This document shows positions 52,109 through 59,642 of a stretch of 64,000 nucleotides of DNA, one piece after another. The first letter of the stretch is position 1; each line of letters opens with the position of its first letter. The DNA lies in contig DDXW01000053.1 of NCBI GenBank assembly GCA_002347285.1, positions 78,957-142,956 of the forward strand. Reading direction: 5' to 3'. Both the position numbers and the translations under genes were made by a program. This stretch comes from Rhodocyclaceae bacterium UBA2250 (GTDB taxonomy: Bacteria; Pseudomonadota; Gammaproteobacteria; Burkholderiales; Rhodocyclaceae). Under the pieces are notes generated by a model. It was given only the letters and a program-made list of their open reading frames with translations. It made no database searches and was not told where the DNA came from.

Positions 52109-53203
52109 TCAATCGTAGAAGTAGAAGAATTTCGGGAAGGTGTTGAGCTCGGCCTTGAGGCGGAAGACGTTCTTGCGCTCCAGGATCTTGCTCACTTCGC
52201 TTTCCGGATCGAGCAGGTTGCCGAACTTGCGCGCGCCGACCGGGCAGACCTCGACGCAGGCCGGGTAGCGGCCGTGGCGGCTGCGCTGCAGGCACCAGTG
52301 GCACTTCTCGACGACGCCGCGCATGCGCGGCCGGTTGCCCAGGTAGTGCGTCACCGGGTTCATTTCTTCCTTGGGCAGGACCGGGTTGGTGACGTTGAGG
52401 CGGCGCGCCCAGTAGGGGCAGGCGCCCATGCACATGCGGCAGCCGATGCACCAGTTGTAGTCGATGACGACCACGCCGTCCGGCTCGCGGTAGGTGGTGC
52501 GCACCGGGCAGACCTTGACGCAGGGCGGCTTCTCGCACTGCATGCAGGCGATCGGCATGTAGGTGGCATCCTGCTCCGGCACCTTCTCGGGGTTGTAGTG
52601 GTACTGGCCCTCGAGCACCTGGCCGGCGGGCGTGTAGGCGTTGCCGCCGACCTGGATGCCCAGCCCTTCCGGATAGCCGTGACTCATCTTGTCCGCTTCG
52701 AACTTGCCGCGCTCCATGCGCAGCACCTGGATCCACTCGATCTTCTCGCCGGCGCGCTGCGTGCCGCGCGACTGGTTGTTCTCGGCGACGCAGGCATGGA
52801 CGCAGCGGCGGCAGCCGATGCACTTGCGGATGTTGAGGGCGTACCCCATCAGCACGCCGGGCTGGGCGTCGGTGGTGTCGACGGAAACCTGCTTGCCGTA
52901 TTCGGAGGAGTAGCGGCGCTCGAGCCGCGCGCGCGCCTCGTCCTTCTCCTCTTTCGTCATCAGGCGGTAGTTCTTCTGGAAGTGCTCGGCCCATTCGACG
53001 GCGGCCTTGGCGTCGTCGGACTGGGCCATCAGCGCCGCCGTTCCCATCAGCGACGACATGCTCAGCATGCCGCCGGACTTCAGAAAATCGCGCCGCGATG
53101 TCTTGAGGACCGCCTGGGAAGGGTCCGCCGACGCCGGCTGCACCGGGCATTCGGCTGCTTGTTCCCTGGCCGGAACGGCAGAGGAGTTCTCGTTAAGGGC
53201 CAC
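52109..53203 (-). CDS. Tat-exported 4Fe-4S ferredoxin subunit (DsrO/HybA-like)
   Basis: The start is the GTG at 53201-53203 with AGGAG upstream, giving 364 residues. A Tat signal is visible near residue 36 (SRRDFLKSGGMLSMSSLMGT). Four cysteine clusters follow, enough for up to four Fe-S centres: CIGCRRCVHAC, CMQCEKPPCVKVC, CIGCRMCMGACPYWARR and CHWCLQRSRHGRYPACVEVC. This is the periplasmic electron-transfer subunit working with the NrfD-like protein. The gene order FeS, NrfD, cytochrome c recalls DsrO-DsrP-DsrJ, but no molybdopterin or other catalytic subunit is encoded here. Confidence 0.92.
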   Translation of the reverse strand: MALNENSSAVPAREQAAECPVQPASADPSQAVLKTSRRDFLKSGGMLSMSSLMGTAALMAQSDDAKAAVEWAEHFQKNYRLMTKEEKDEARARLERRYSSEYGKQVSVDTTDAQPGVLMGYALNIRKCIGCRRCVHACVAENNQSRGTQRAGEKIEWIQVLRMERGKFEADKMSHGYPEGLGIQVGGNAYTPAGQVLEGQYHYNPEKVPEQDATYMPIACMQCEKPPCVKVCPVRTTYREPDGVVVIDYNWCIGCRMCMGACPYWARRLNVTNPVLPKEEMNPVTHYLGNRPRMRGVVEKCHWCLQRSRHGRYPACVEVCPVGARKFGNLLDPESEVSKILERKNVFRLKAELNTFPKFFYFYD

Positions 53204-53297
53204 AGTTGTTCTCCTGGAGGGATGATTAATCGCCTCGTGCTGTTCCAGCCAAGGCAAACGTGGGCCGGAATGGTGCCAGCCTCGCCGGGAGAGCCTT

Positions 53298-53311
53298 TTG
53301 ATCACGGTCAA
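53298..53311. promoter_or_regulatory. FNR/ANR-box-like site upstream of redox operon
   Basis: TTGATCACGGTCAA differs by one base from the FNR consensus TTGAT-N4-ATCAA. It is centred about 100 bases upstream of the FeS gene start, in the 243-base gap that precedes the operon. Oxygen-dependent control of the cytochrome operon would make sense, but no clear -10 box supports it. Confidence 0.4.
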
Positions 53312-53446
53312 CACCAGCGCTTTTTTCTGGCGTCTTGCGACCGCGCTGACGATCAGGATCGTTTATTTGCGATTCAACGGAATCCATCGGGCCGCGATCA
53401 GGCCGGCTCGCTGCCGAGGTACAGGGAACGAACGTGCGCCGGCGTA

Positions 53447-55369
53447 TCAGGCGGCAGCCAGCGCGCGTTCGATGAAGTCGCGCGGCACGCGGGTCCTGGG
53501 CACGCGCGGATCGAACCAGTTGCGCACGTTCTCGTCCAGCCCGAGGCCGTGCATGTAGTTGTAGAGCGCCTTGTTGAGCGCCTGGCCGAGCGCGTCGTGG
53601 TCGACGCCGGTCGGGTCGTCGAAGCGCACGTCGTTCTTGGCGAACGTGATCTCGGGCAGGGGCCGCAGCGTGATGCCGTAGCGCCCGGGATGCCGGCCTA
53701 CCGGAGAATGTATGGTGCAGGCGAAGCGGTGGAAGAAACCGGAATGGATGCAGCCGGCGGCGAACAGCTGGCGCACGTATTCGAGCGCATCCACCGTGTC
53801 CTGCACGGTCTGCGTCGGGAAACCGTACATCAGGTAGGCATGCACCATGATGCCGGCGTCGGCGAAGGCGCGGGTGACGCGCGCCACCTGCTCGACCGAG
53901 ACGCCCTTCTGCATGAGCTTGAGCAGGCGGTCGGAGGCGACTTCGAGGCCGCCGGAGACGGCGATGCAGCCGCTGTCAGCCAGACGCCGGCACAACTCGG
54001 GCGTGAAAGATTTCTCGAAGCGGATGTTGCCCCACCACGAGATGGCGCGGTTGCGGCGCGCCAGTTCGTCGGCCAATGCGGCGAGCGCTTTCGGCGGCGC
54101 GGCCTCGTCGACGAAGTGGAAGCCGGTCTGCCCGGTTTCGGCGATGACCGCCTCGATGCGGTCGGCCAGCACCGTCGCGGCGGCGGCATCGTAGCGGCCG
54201 ATGTAGTCGAGGCTGGTGTCGCAGAAGCTGCACTTCTTCCAGTAGCAGCCGTGTGCGGCGGTGAGCTTGTTCCAGCGGCCGTCCGACCAGAGCCGGTGCA
54301 TGGGATTGAGCATGTCGAGCACGGAAAGATAGCGGTCGAGCGGCAGGCCGTCCCAGGTCGGCGTGCCGACCTGGGCGAAGGGGATGTCCGGCTCGCCGCA
54401 ATCGATGTAACGCACCTTGCCTGCTTCGCGCAGGAAGGTGCGCACCAGCCTGTCTTGAGTGCGCTCGCCGCGCAGGTGTTCGAGCAGGACGAGCACGGGC
54501 CGCTCGCCGTCGTCGAGCATCACGTAGTCGAAATGGTCGAAGACGCGCGGCTCGGCCAGTTCGCGCAGCTCGGTGTTGGCGAAGCCGCCGCCGAGCACGG
54601 TGACGATGGCCGGCGCGGCGCGCTTGATCGTCTGCGCGATGCGGAAAGCGCCGTAGATGTTGCCGGGGAAGGGCGCCGAGACCAGCACGACGTCCGGCGC
54701 ATGGCGTTCGAGCACTTCCTGCGTCAGCGCCTCCAGCGTTGCATCGACGAGGGTGGGCGGCGCGGCGAGCGCGGCGGCGAGCGGTGCGAAGCTCGGCTGG
54801 CTTTGCGCCAGCGACTCGGCGTAGCGCACGAACTCGAAGCGCGGATCGGCCGCCTCGCGCAGCACGTCGGCGACGTCGTTGAGGAAGAGGGTGGCGAAGT
54901 GGCGCGCACGGTCCTGGATGCCGAGCGCGCCGAAGGCCCACGCCAGGGGGTCGCCGCCGTCCGGATCGACATACTCGTCGAGCGCGGCGAAGCGCGGCCC
55001 CTCGGGCAGGAAGTTGCGGCCGGCGATGCGCCAGGCGAGGCTGGGGTCGCGGCCCTGCAGGAAGGCGACGGCCGGCTCGATGCAGGCGAGATAGCGCGGC
55101 AGCTCCCGCTCGAAGGCGGCGATGGACGGCGTACGCTTGGGCTTGGGCAAGGCGGCAATCGCCTGATGGATATTTCGCAGGCCGGCGGCGGAAAACAGCC
55201 GCAGGACGAGCCCCAGCGCCAGATCTTCCTGTACCGCAGCGACGCCGCGCGAACGCAGGAAGCCGGTAAGGTAGGCCGTCGCGGGGTAGGGCGTGTTGAG
55301 CTGCGTCATCGGCGGGATGAGCGACAGCACGCGCGCGGACGATACCCGCGCGGACGACGTGCGCTGCAT
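53447..55369 (-). CDS. B12-binding radical SAM protein
   Basis: This 640-residue protein has an N-terminal cobalamin-binding type region (about 1-330, with VVLVSAPFPGNIYGAFRIAQ and VTVLGGGFANTELRE). A radical SAM domain follows, with its cluster motif AAHGCYWKKCSFCDTS near residue 385. The spacing is CX4CX2C rather than CX3CX2C. Later segments, SGGLEVASDRLLKLMQKGVS and AYLMYGFPTQTVQDTVDALE, fit the barrel of this class. Such enzymes often methylate unreactive carbons or remodel rings; the substrate here is unknown. Its ATG overlaps the TAA stop of the ClpX-like gene (TAATG), so translation is coupled. Confidence 0.85.
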   Translation of the reverse strand: MQRTSSARVSSARVLSLIPPMTQLNTPYPATAYLTGFLRSRGVAAVQEDLALGLVLRLFSAAGLRNIHQAIAALPKPKRTPSIAAFERELPRYLACIEPAVAFLQGRDPSLAWRIAGRNFLPEGPRFAALDEYVDPDGGDPLAWAFGALGIQDRARHFATLFLNDVADVLREAADPRFEFVRYAESLAQSQPSFAPLAAALAAPPTLVDATLEALTQEVLERHAPDVVLVSAPFPGNIYGAFRIAQTIKRAAPAIVTVLGGGFANTELRELAEPRVFDHFDYVMLDDGERPVLVLLEHLRGERTQDRLVRTFLREAGKVRYIDCGEPDIPFAQVGTPTWDGLPLDRYLSVLDMLNPMHRLWSDGRWNKLTAAHGCYWKKCSFCDTSLDYIGRYDAAAATVLADRIEAVIAETGQTGFHFVDEAAPPKALAALADELARRNRAISWWGNIRFEKSFTPELCRRLADSGCIAVSGGLEVASDRLLKLMQKGVSVEQVARVTRAFADAGIMVHAYLMYGFPTQTVQDTVDALEYVRQLFAAGCIHSGFFHRFACTIHSPVGRHPGRYGITLRPLPEITFAKNDVRFDDPTGVDHDALGQALNKALYNYMHGLGLDENVRNWFDPRVPRTRVPRDFIERALAAA

Positions 55370-56379
55370 TAGGCGGCCGGCTTGCTGCCGAGGTAGCGCG
55401 GCTCGTCGTAGAGTGAGACGAACACGATCTGCTTCACTTCGGGATGGTCGGGCACCAGATAGAGCGCCGGCATCAGCATCTCCTCGAAGATGCCGCGCAA
55501 GGAACGCGCGCCGGCCCGGTATTCCATCGCCAGGTCGGCGATCTGCTCGAACACCTGCGGCGCGATGGCGAGCTCGACGCCGGCGCCGGCGAGGATGGCG
55601 CGGAACTGCTTGTAGATCGCGTTCTTCGGCTCGGTCATGATGCGCACCATCATCTCGCGCGACAGCGGCTTGACGCGCGCGACGATCGGCAGGCGGCCGG
55701 CGAATTCGGGGATCAGGCCGAAGCGGAACAGGTCGGTCGGCTTGATGCGCGCGTTGAGGCGATCCAGGACTTTCTGGTTGTCGTCCTCGCCGGTGGCGAT
55801 GAAGCCGAAGGTGTGGGTCTCGGCAAGAATCTCGTCGATGCCGACGAAGGCGCCGCCGCAGATGAAGAGGATCTGCGTCGAGTCGATGTGGCCGCCGGCC
55901 TTGAGCTTGATCGGCGCGCCTTCCATGATCTTCAGCAGCGCGTGCTGCACGCGCTCGCCGGACGGCGAGCGGACGTGGCCGCCTTCCTCGGGTGGCGCTT
56001 TCAACTTGTCGATCTCGTCGATGAAGATGATGCCGCGCTGCGCGCGCGCGACGTCCCCCTCGGCCCTCTCGATCAGGCGCAGCAGGATCGCCTCGATCTC
56101 CTCGTTGACGTATTCGCTCTGCGCCAGCGAGGTGGCGTTGCCGGTGACGAAGGGCACGTCGAGCGCCCGCGACAGCGTTTCGCACAGCAGCGTCTTGCCG
56201 GTGCCGGTCGGCCCGACCAGCAGCACGTTGCTCTTGACGATCTCGAGGTTTTCCGGCTGCGCGATCTCGATCTTCTTGTAGTGCGTGTAGACCGCCACCG
56301 CCAGCTGCTTCTTGGCGTCGTCCTGGCCGACGACGTGCTGGTCGAGGTAATTGACGATCTGGCTGGGGCTGAGCTTCAT
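55369..56379 (-). CDS. ClpX-like AAA+ unfoldase lacking the zinc-binding domain
   Basis: The 336-residue protein begins MKLSPSQIVNYLDQHVVGQD, which corresponds to ClpX from just after the zinc-binding domain. Walker A is LLVGPTGTGKT (about 53-63), Walker B IIFIDEIDKL (about 118-127), and the sensor/arginine-finger part includes FGLIPEFAGRLPIVARVKPL and EYRAGARSLRGIFEEMLM. The zinc domain that recruits adaptors and substrates is missing, and the ClpP-binding loop could not be clearly identified. No clpP lies nearby. Coupled translation with the B12-radical SAM gene suggests a dedicated remodeller for that enzyme, which is inference. Confidence 0.88.
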   Translation of the reverse strand: MKLSPSQIVNYLDQHVVGQDDAKKQLAVAVYTHYKKIEIAQPENLEIVKSNVLLVGPTGTGKTLLCETLSRALDVPFVTGNATSLAQSEYVNEEIEAILLRLIERAEGDVARAQRGIIFIDEIDKLKAPPEEGGHVRSPSGERVQHALLKIMEGAPIKLKAGGHIDSTQILFICGGAFVGIDEILAETHTFGFIATGEDDNQKVLDRLNARIKPTDLFRFGLIPEFAGRLPIVARVKPLSREMMVRIMTEPKNAIYKQFRAILAGAGVELAIAPQVFEQIADLAMEYRAGARSLRGIFEEMLMPALYLVPDHPEVKQIVFVSLYDEPRYLGSKPAA

Positions 56380-56397
56380 GACCGCTAGAATAGCAGC

Positions 56398-56727
56398 ATG
56401 GAAGCTCTCCTTGTGCTCACCAGCCTGCCCGACGCGGCCAGCGCCCGCGCGCTCGCCGGCGCATTGGTCGAGGCGCGGCTGGCGGCCTGCGCGAGCATCC
56501 TCGCGCCTTGCCGCTCGGTCTATCGCTGGCAGGAAAAGCTCGAGGACGCCGAGGAGGTGCCGCTGCTGATCAAGACCACGGCGGAACGCTACGCGGCGCT
56601 CGAAGCCGCGATCCGCGCGCGGCATCCGTATGAACTTCCCGAGATCGTCGCAGTCCCAATCCAGCACGGCCTGCCGGACTACCTGGCCTGGGTCGCCGCC
56701 GAAACCACGGAACCGATCACATGCTGA
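56398..56727 (+). CDS. cutA: divalent-cation tolerance protein CutA
   Basis: This 109-residue protein, MEALLVLTSLPDAASARALA onward, shows the CutA1 fold motifs: ARLAACASILAPCRSVYRWQ, VPLLIKTTAERYAALEAAIR and YELPEIVAVPIQHGLPDYLA. CutA forms stable trimers and is linked to copper tolerance and to DsbD-related functions. The last codons overlap dsbD by 7 bases, the usual cutA-dsbD pairing. It is divergent from the ClpX-like gene, with only 18 bases between the start codons. Confidence 0.96.
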   Translation: MEALLVLTSLPDAASARALAGALVEARLAACASILAPCRSVYRWQEKLEDAEEVPLLIKTTAERYAALEAAIRARHPYELPEIVAVPIQHGLPDYLAWVAAETTEPITC

Positions 56728-58490
56728 CCCGACTGTTTGCCCTGTTCTGGCTGGTCTGGGCGAGTTGCGCCCACGCCGCCGAGCCGCTCGATCCCGAGCA
56801 GGCCTACCGCTTCTCGGCGCGCGCGCTCGACGAGCAGACCATCGAGGCGCGCTGGGACATCCAGCCCGACTACTACATGTATCGCAACAAGATCGCCTTC
56901 CGCGCCGTGGGCGCGGCGCTCGGCGAGCCGGCGCTGCCCAAGGGCAAGGAGAAGGAAGACGAATTCTTCGGCAAGGTCGAGACCTATCGCGGCGAGCTGG
57001 TGATCCGCATCCCGGTGCTCGAGGGCGGCGGGGCGATCGTGCTGCAGGCCGACTCGCAGGGCTGCTGGGACGAAGGCATCTGCTACCCGCCGATGACGCA
57101 GGAGGCGAAGCTGACGCTGGCGGCGATGGGCAGCGTCCCGCCAGCCGCCGCCTCGCCAGCGCCGAGTTTCTCCGCCGCCCCCGCGGGCGGCGACGAATCG
57201 GGCGAGATCGCCAAGCTGCTCAAGGGCGCGGGCTTCTGGGTCGCGGTCGCCACCTTCTTCGGTTTCGGCCTGCTGCTCTCGCTCACCCCCTGCGTGTTCC
57301 CGATGATCCCGATCCTCTCGGGCATCATCGTCAACCACGGCCACGCCGTCACCCATCTGCGCGCCTTCACGCTCTCGCTCGCCTACGTGCTCGGCATGGC
57401 GATCACCTACGCGCTCGTCGGCGTCGCGGCAGGTTTCTCCGGCACCCTGCTCTCGGCCGCGCTGCAGAACGCCTGGGTGCTCGGCGCCTTCGCGCTGGTG
57501 TTCGTCGCGCTGTCGTTCTCGATGTTCGGCTTCTACGAACTGCAGCTGCCCGCCGCGCTGCAGTCGAAGCTCTCCGACACCGCCAACCACCAGGGCGGCT
57601 CGCTCGGCGCGATCGCCGTGATGGGCGCCTTGTCCGCTCTCATCGTCGGCCCCTGCGTCGCCGCGCCGCTGGCCGGCGCGCTGCTCTACATCGCCCAGAC
57701 GAAGGACGCCGTGCTCGGCGGCGCGGCGCTGTTCGCGATGAGCCTCGGCATGGGCGCGCCGCTGCTCGCGGTCGGCGTGTTCTCGCGCTCCTTCCTGCCC
57801 AAGGCCGGACCGTGGATGGAGGCGGTCAAGAAGTTCTTCGGCGTGGTGCTGCTCGCCGTCGCGCTGTGGCTCGTCTCGCCGGTACTGCCGAGCTGGGTGG
57901 CGATGCTCGGCTGGGCGGCCCTCCTGATCGTGCCGGCGATCTACCTGCACGCGCTCGACCCGCTGCCGCCCCACGCGACCGGCTGGCACCGGCTGTGGAA
58001 AGGCGTCGGCGTCGCCATGCTGCTCGGGGGCAGCGCGATGCTCGCCGGACTGCTCGGCGGCAGCCGCGATCCGCTGCAGCCGCTTGCCTTCCTGCGCAGC
58101 GGCGGCGCCGTCGCCGCCTCCATGAACGGAAATGAGGCGCCGAGTTTCGAGAAGGTGAAGAACATCGCCGAACTCGACGCGCGCCTGGCGGCCGCCACGA
58201 AACCCGTCATGCTCGACTTCTACGCCGACTGGTGCGTGAGCTGCAAGGAGATGGAGAAATTCTCCTTCGCCGATCCAGCGGTCGCCGCCAAGATGAAGGA
58301 ATTCACCCTGCTCAAGGCCGACGTCACCGCCAACGACGACGACGACAAGGCGCTGCTCAAGCGCTTCGGCCTGTTCGGCCCGCCGGGCATCATCTTCTTC
58401 AGGAACGGCGAGGAGATCGCCGGCCTGCGCGTGGTCGGCTACCAGCCGCCCGCGCAATTCCTGCCGACGCTCGGAAAGGCGTCGCAATAA
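56721..58490 (+). CDS. dsbD: thiol:disulfide interchange protein DsbD
   Basis: The 589-residue protein has a signal peptide (LFALFWLVWASCAHAAEP), then an N-terminal periplasmic domain with GCWDEGICYPP (two redox Cys). The eight-helix core has Cys in LTPCVFPMIPILSG and VGPCVAAPLAGALL, and the C-terminal thioredoxin domain has YADWCVSCKEMEKF. It carries reducing power from the cytoplasm to periplasmic disulfide isomerases and the cytochrome c maturation pathway. Both interdomain linkers hold dispersed-element sequence: a full copy (57147-57169, AAASPAPSF) and a core only (58137-58147, EAPSF). Confidence 0.96.
   Translation: MLTRLFALFWLVWASCAHAAEPLDPEQAYRFSARALDEQTIEARWDIQPDYYMYRNKIAFRAVGAALGEPALPKGKEKEDEFFGKVETYRGELVIRIPVLEGGGAIVLQADSQGCWDEGICYPPMTQEAKLTLAAMGSVPPAAASPAPSFSAAPAGGDESGEIAKLLKGAGFWVAVATFFGFGLLLSLTPCVFPMIPILSGIIVNHGHAVTHLRAFTLSLAYVLGMAITYALVGVAAGFSGTLLSAALQNAWVLGAFALVFVALSFSMFGFYELQLPAALQSKLSDTANHQGGSLGAIAVMGALSALIVGPCVAAPLAGALLYIAQTKDAVLGGAALFAMSLGMGAPLLAVGVFSRSFLPKAGPWMEAVKKFFGVVLLAVALWLVSPVLPSWVAMLGWAALLIVPAIYLHALDPLPPHATGWHRLWKGVGVAMLLGGSAMLAGLLGGSRDPLQPLAFLRSGGAVAASMNGNEAPSFEKVKNIAELDARLAAATKPVMLDFYADWCVSCKEMEKFSFADPAVAAKMKEFTLLKADVTANDDDDKALLKRFGLFGPPGIIFFRNGEEIAGLRVVGYQPPAQFLPTLGKASQ
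57147..57169 (+). repeat. dispersed element, copy 16 (dsbD first linker)
   Basis: GCCGCCTCGCC-AGC-GCCGAGTTT, exact. Encodes A-A-S-P-A-P-S-F between the N-terminal domain and the membrane core. Confidence 0.87.
58137..58147 (+). repeat. dispersed element core only, copy 17 (dsbD second linker)
   Basis: GCGCCGAGTTT, exact core without the GCC-rich left arm. Encodes A-P-S-F between the membrane core and the thioredoxin domain. Confidence 0.55.
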
Positions 58491-58506
58491 TCCAAGGGAG
58501 CCCATC

Positions 58507-59094
58507 ATGTTCACCGGCATCGTCGCCGCCACCGGCAAGATCACCCACCTGGAGCCGCTCGAGCAGGGCGTGCGCCTGACCATCACCGCGCCCGGCCTCG
58601 ACCTCGGCGACGTCGCGCTCGGCGACTCGATCGCGCATTCCGGGGTCTGCCTCACCGTGATCGCCAAGAAGCGCAACAGCTACCAGGTCGATGTCTCCCG
58701 GGAAACGCTCGACTGCACGGTCGGCCTCGACGCGATCGACGGCGAGGTCAATCTCGAGAAGGCGATGCGGCTCTCCGACTTCATCGGCGGCCATCTGGTT
58801 TCCGGTCACGTCGACGGCGTCGGCGAGGTGCAGAAGTTCGAGAAGGTCGGCGAATCGCACGAACTGGTGATCAAGGCGCCGAAGAACCTCGCCAAATACA
58901 TCGCCCGCAAGGGCTCGATCACCGTCGACGGCGTCTCGCTGACGACCAACAAGGTCAAGGGCCGCACGTTCTCGATCAACCTGATCCCGCACACCGTCCA
59001 GGTCACCACGCTCAAGCGGCTGAAGCCCGGCGCGCAGGTGAACCTCGAAGTCGACCTGATCGCCCGCTACGTCGAGCGCATGCTCAACGCCTGA
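58507..59094 (+). CDS. ribE: riboflavin synthase, alpha subunit
   Basis: The 195-residue protein begins MFTGIVAATGKITHLEPLEQ, the highly conserved active-site start. It has the two tandem lumazine-binding halves expected, with GDSIAHSGVCLTVIAKKRNS in the first and GSITVDGVSLTTNKVKGRTF in the second. It dismutates 6,7-dimethyl-8-ribityllumazine to riboflavin. The gene follows dsbD by 16 bases but is functionally unrelated; no FMN riboswitch lies in so short a gap. The stop is followed by a dispersed element in the convergent gap. Confidence 0.97.
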   Translation: MFTGIVAATGKITHLEPLEQGVRLTITAPGLDLGDVALGDSIAHSGVCLTVIAKKRNSYQVDVSRETLDCTVGLDAIDGEVNLEKAMRLSDFIGGHLVSGHVDGVGEVQKFEKVGESHELVIKAPKNLAKYIARKGSITVDGVSLTTNKVKGRTFSINLIPHTVQVTTLKRLKPGAQVNLEVDLIARYVERMLNA

Positions 59095-59099
59095 CGGGC

Positions 59100-59122
59100 G
59101 CCGCCCTGCCGGCGCCGAGTTT
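59100..59122 (+). repeat. dispersed element, copy 18 (convergent gap)
   Basis: GCCGCCCTGCC-GGC-GCCGAGTTT, exact core with one T in the left arm. It fills nearly all of the 27-base gap between the riboflavin synthase and DsrE-like genes, and its last base starts the TGA stop of the latter. Confidence 0.87.
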
Positions 59123-59538
59123 CAGGGCCGGATATAGCCCCAGCCCTGCTGCTGGCGCTCCATGATCTGGACCACCCCGCTCGGCACGTAAATGATGCCG
59201 GCAAGCATGTCGTCCCTGCCGAGCTTCTGCGCCTTCATGGTGTTTTCGCAGGCGATCACCTTGACGCCGGTGGCCCCCGCGTCGAGGATGCGGTTGCCGA
59301 CCGTCGATTCGGCCTTCAGCATGCCGATGCCCGGACCGTATGCGACGATCTCGACATCGACGTTCTTCGCACCGAGCGCCGCCTGCAGGTTCTTCGCATT
59401 GTTGAGAGCCAGGTTCCACTTGGCCTCGTCGTTGTCGCTGACCTGCAGCACGACATGCTTGTCGGCCGCCTGCGCGGCGATGGGCAGGCCGGGCAGCATG
59501 GCAAGGGCAGCGCACAGGGAAATGATCTTTTTGTTCAT
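59122..59538 (-). CDS. periplasmic DsrE/DsrF-like family protein
   Basis: The ATG at 59536-59538 gives a Sec signal peptide (MNKKIISLCAALAMLPGLPI AAQA region) and 138 residues. The mature part fits the DsrE/F-like fold: VVLQVSDNDEAKWNLALNNA, VDVEIVAYGPGIGMLKAEST, GVKVIACENTMKAQKLGRDD and a C-terminal Trp-rich end. The Cys in IACENTM is the typical position that binds sulfur in relatives. Secreted members of this family are linked to sulfur or persulfide handling; the partner is unknown. It is a single gene. Confidence 0.85.
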   Translation of the reverse strand: MNKKIISLCAALAMLPGLPIAAQAADKHVVLQVSDNDEAKWNLALNNAKNLQAALGAKNVDVEIVAYGPGIGMLKAESTVGNRILDAGATGVKVIACENTMKAQKLGRDDMLAGIIYVPSGVVQIMERQQQGWGYIRP

Positions 59539-59642
59539 TTGCGGGTCTCCTCCGTCGTGGTTGGGGGTACGGCAGAGGGTGGACGCCGTGGTACCGCGAT
59601 TTATTCCAGCACGGCACGATTCAAGCACGTGCAGCGGCGCCG

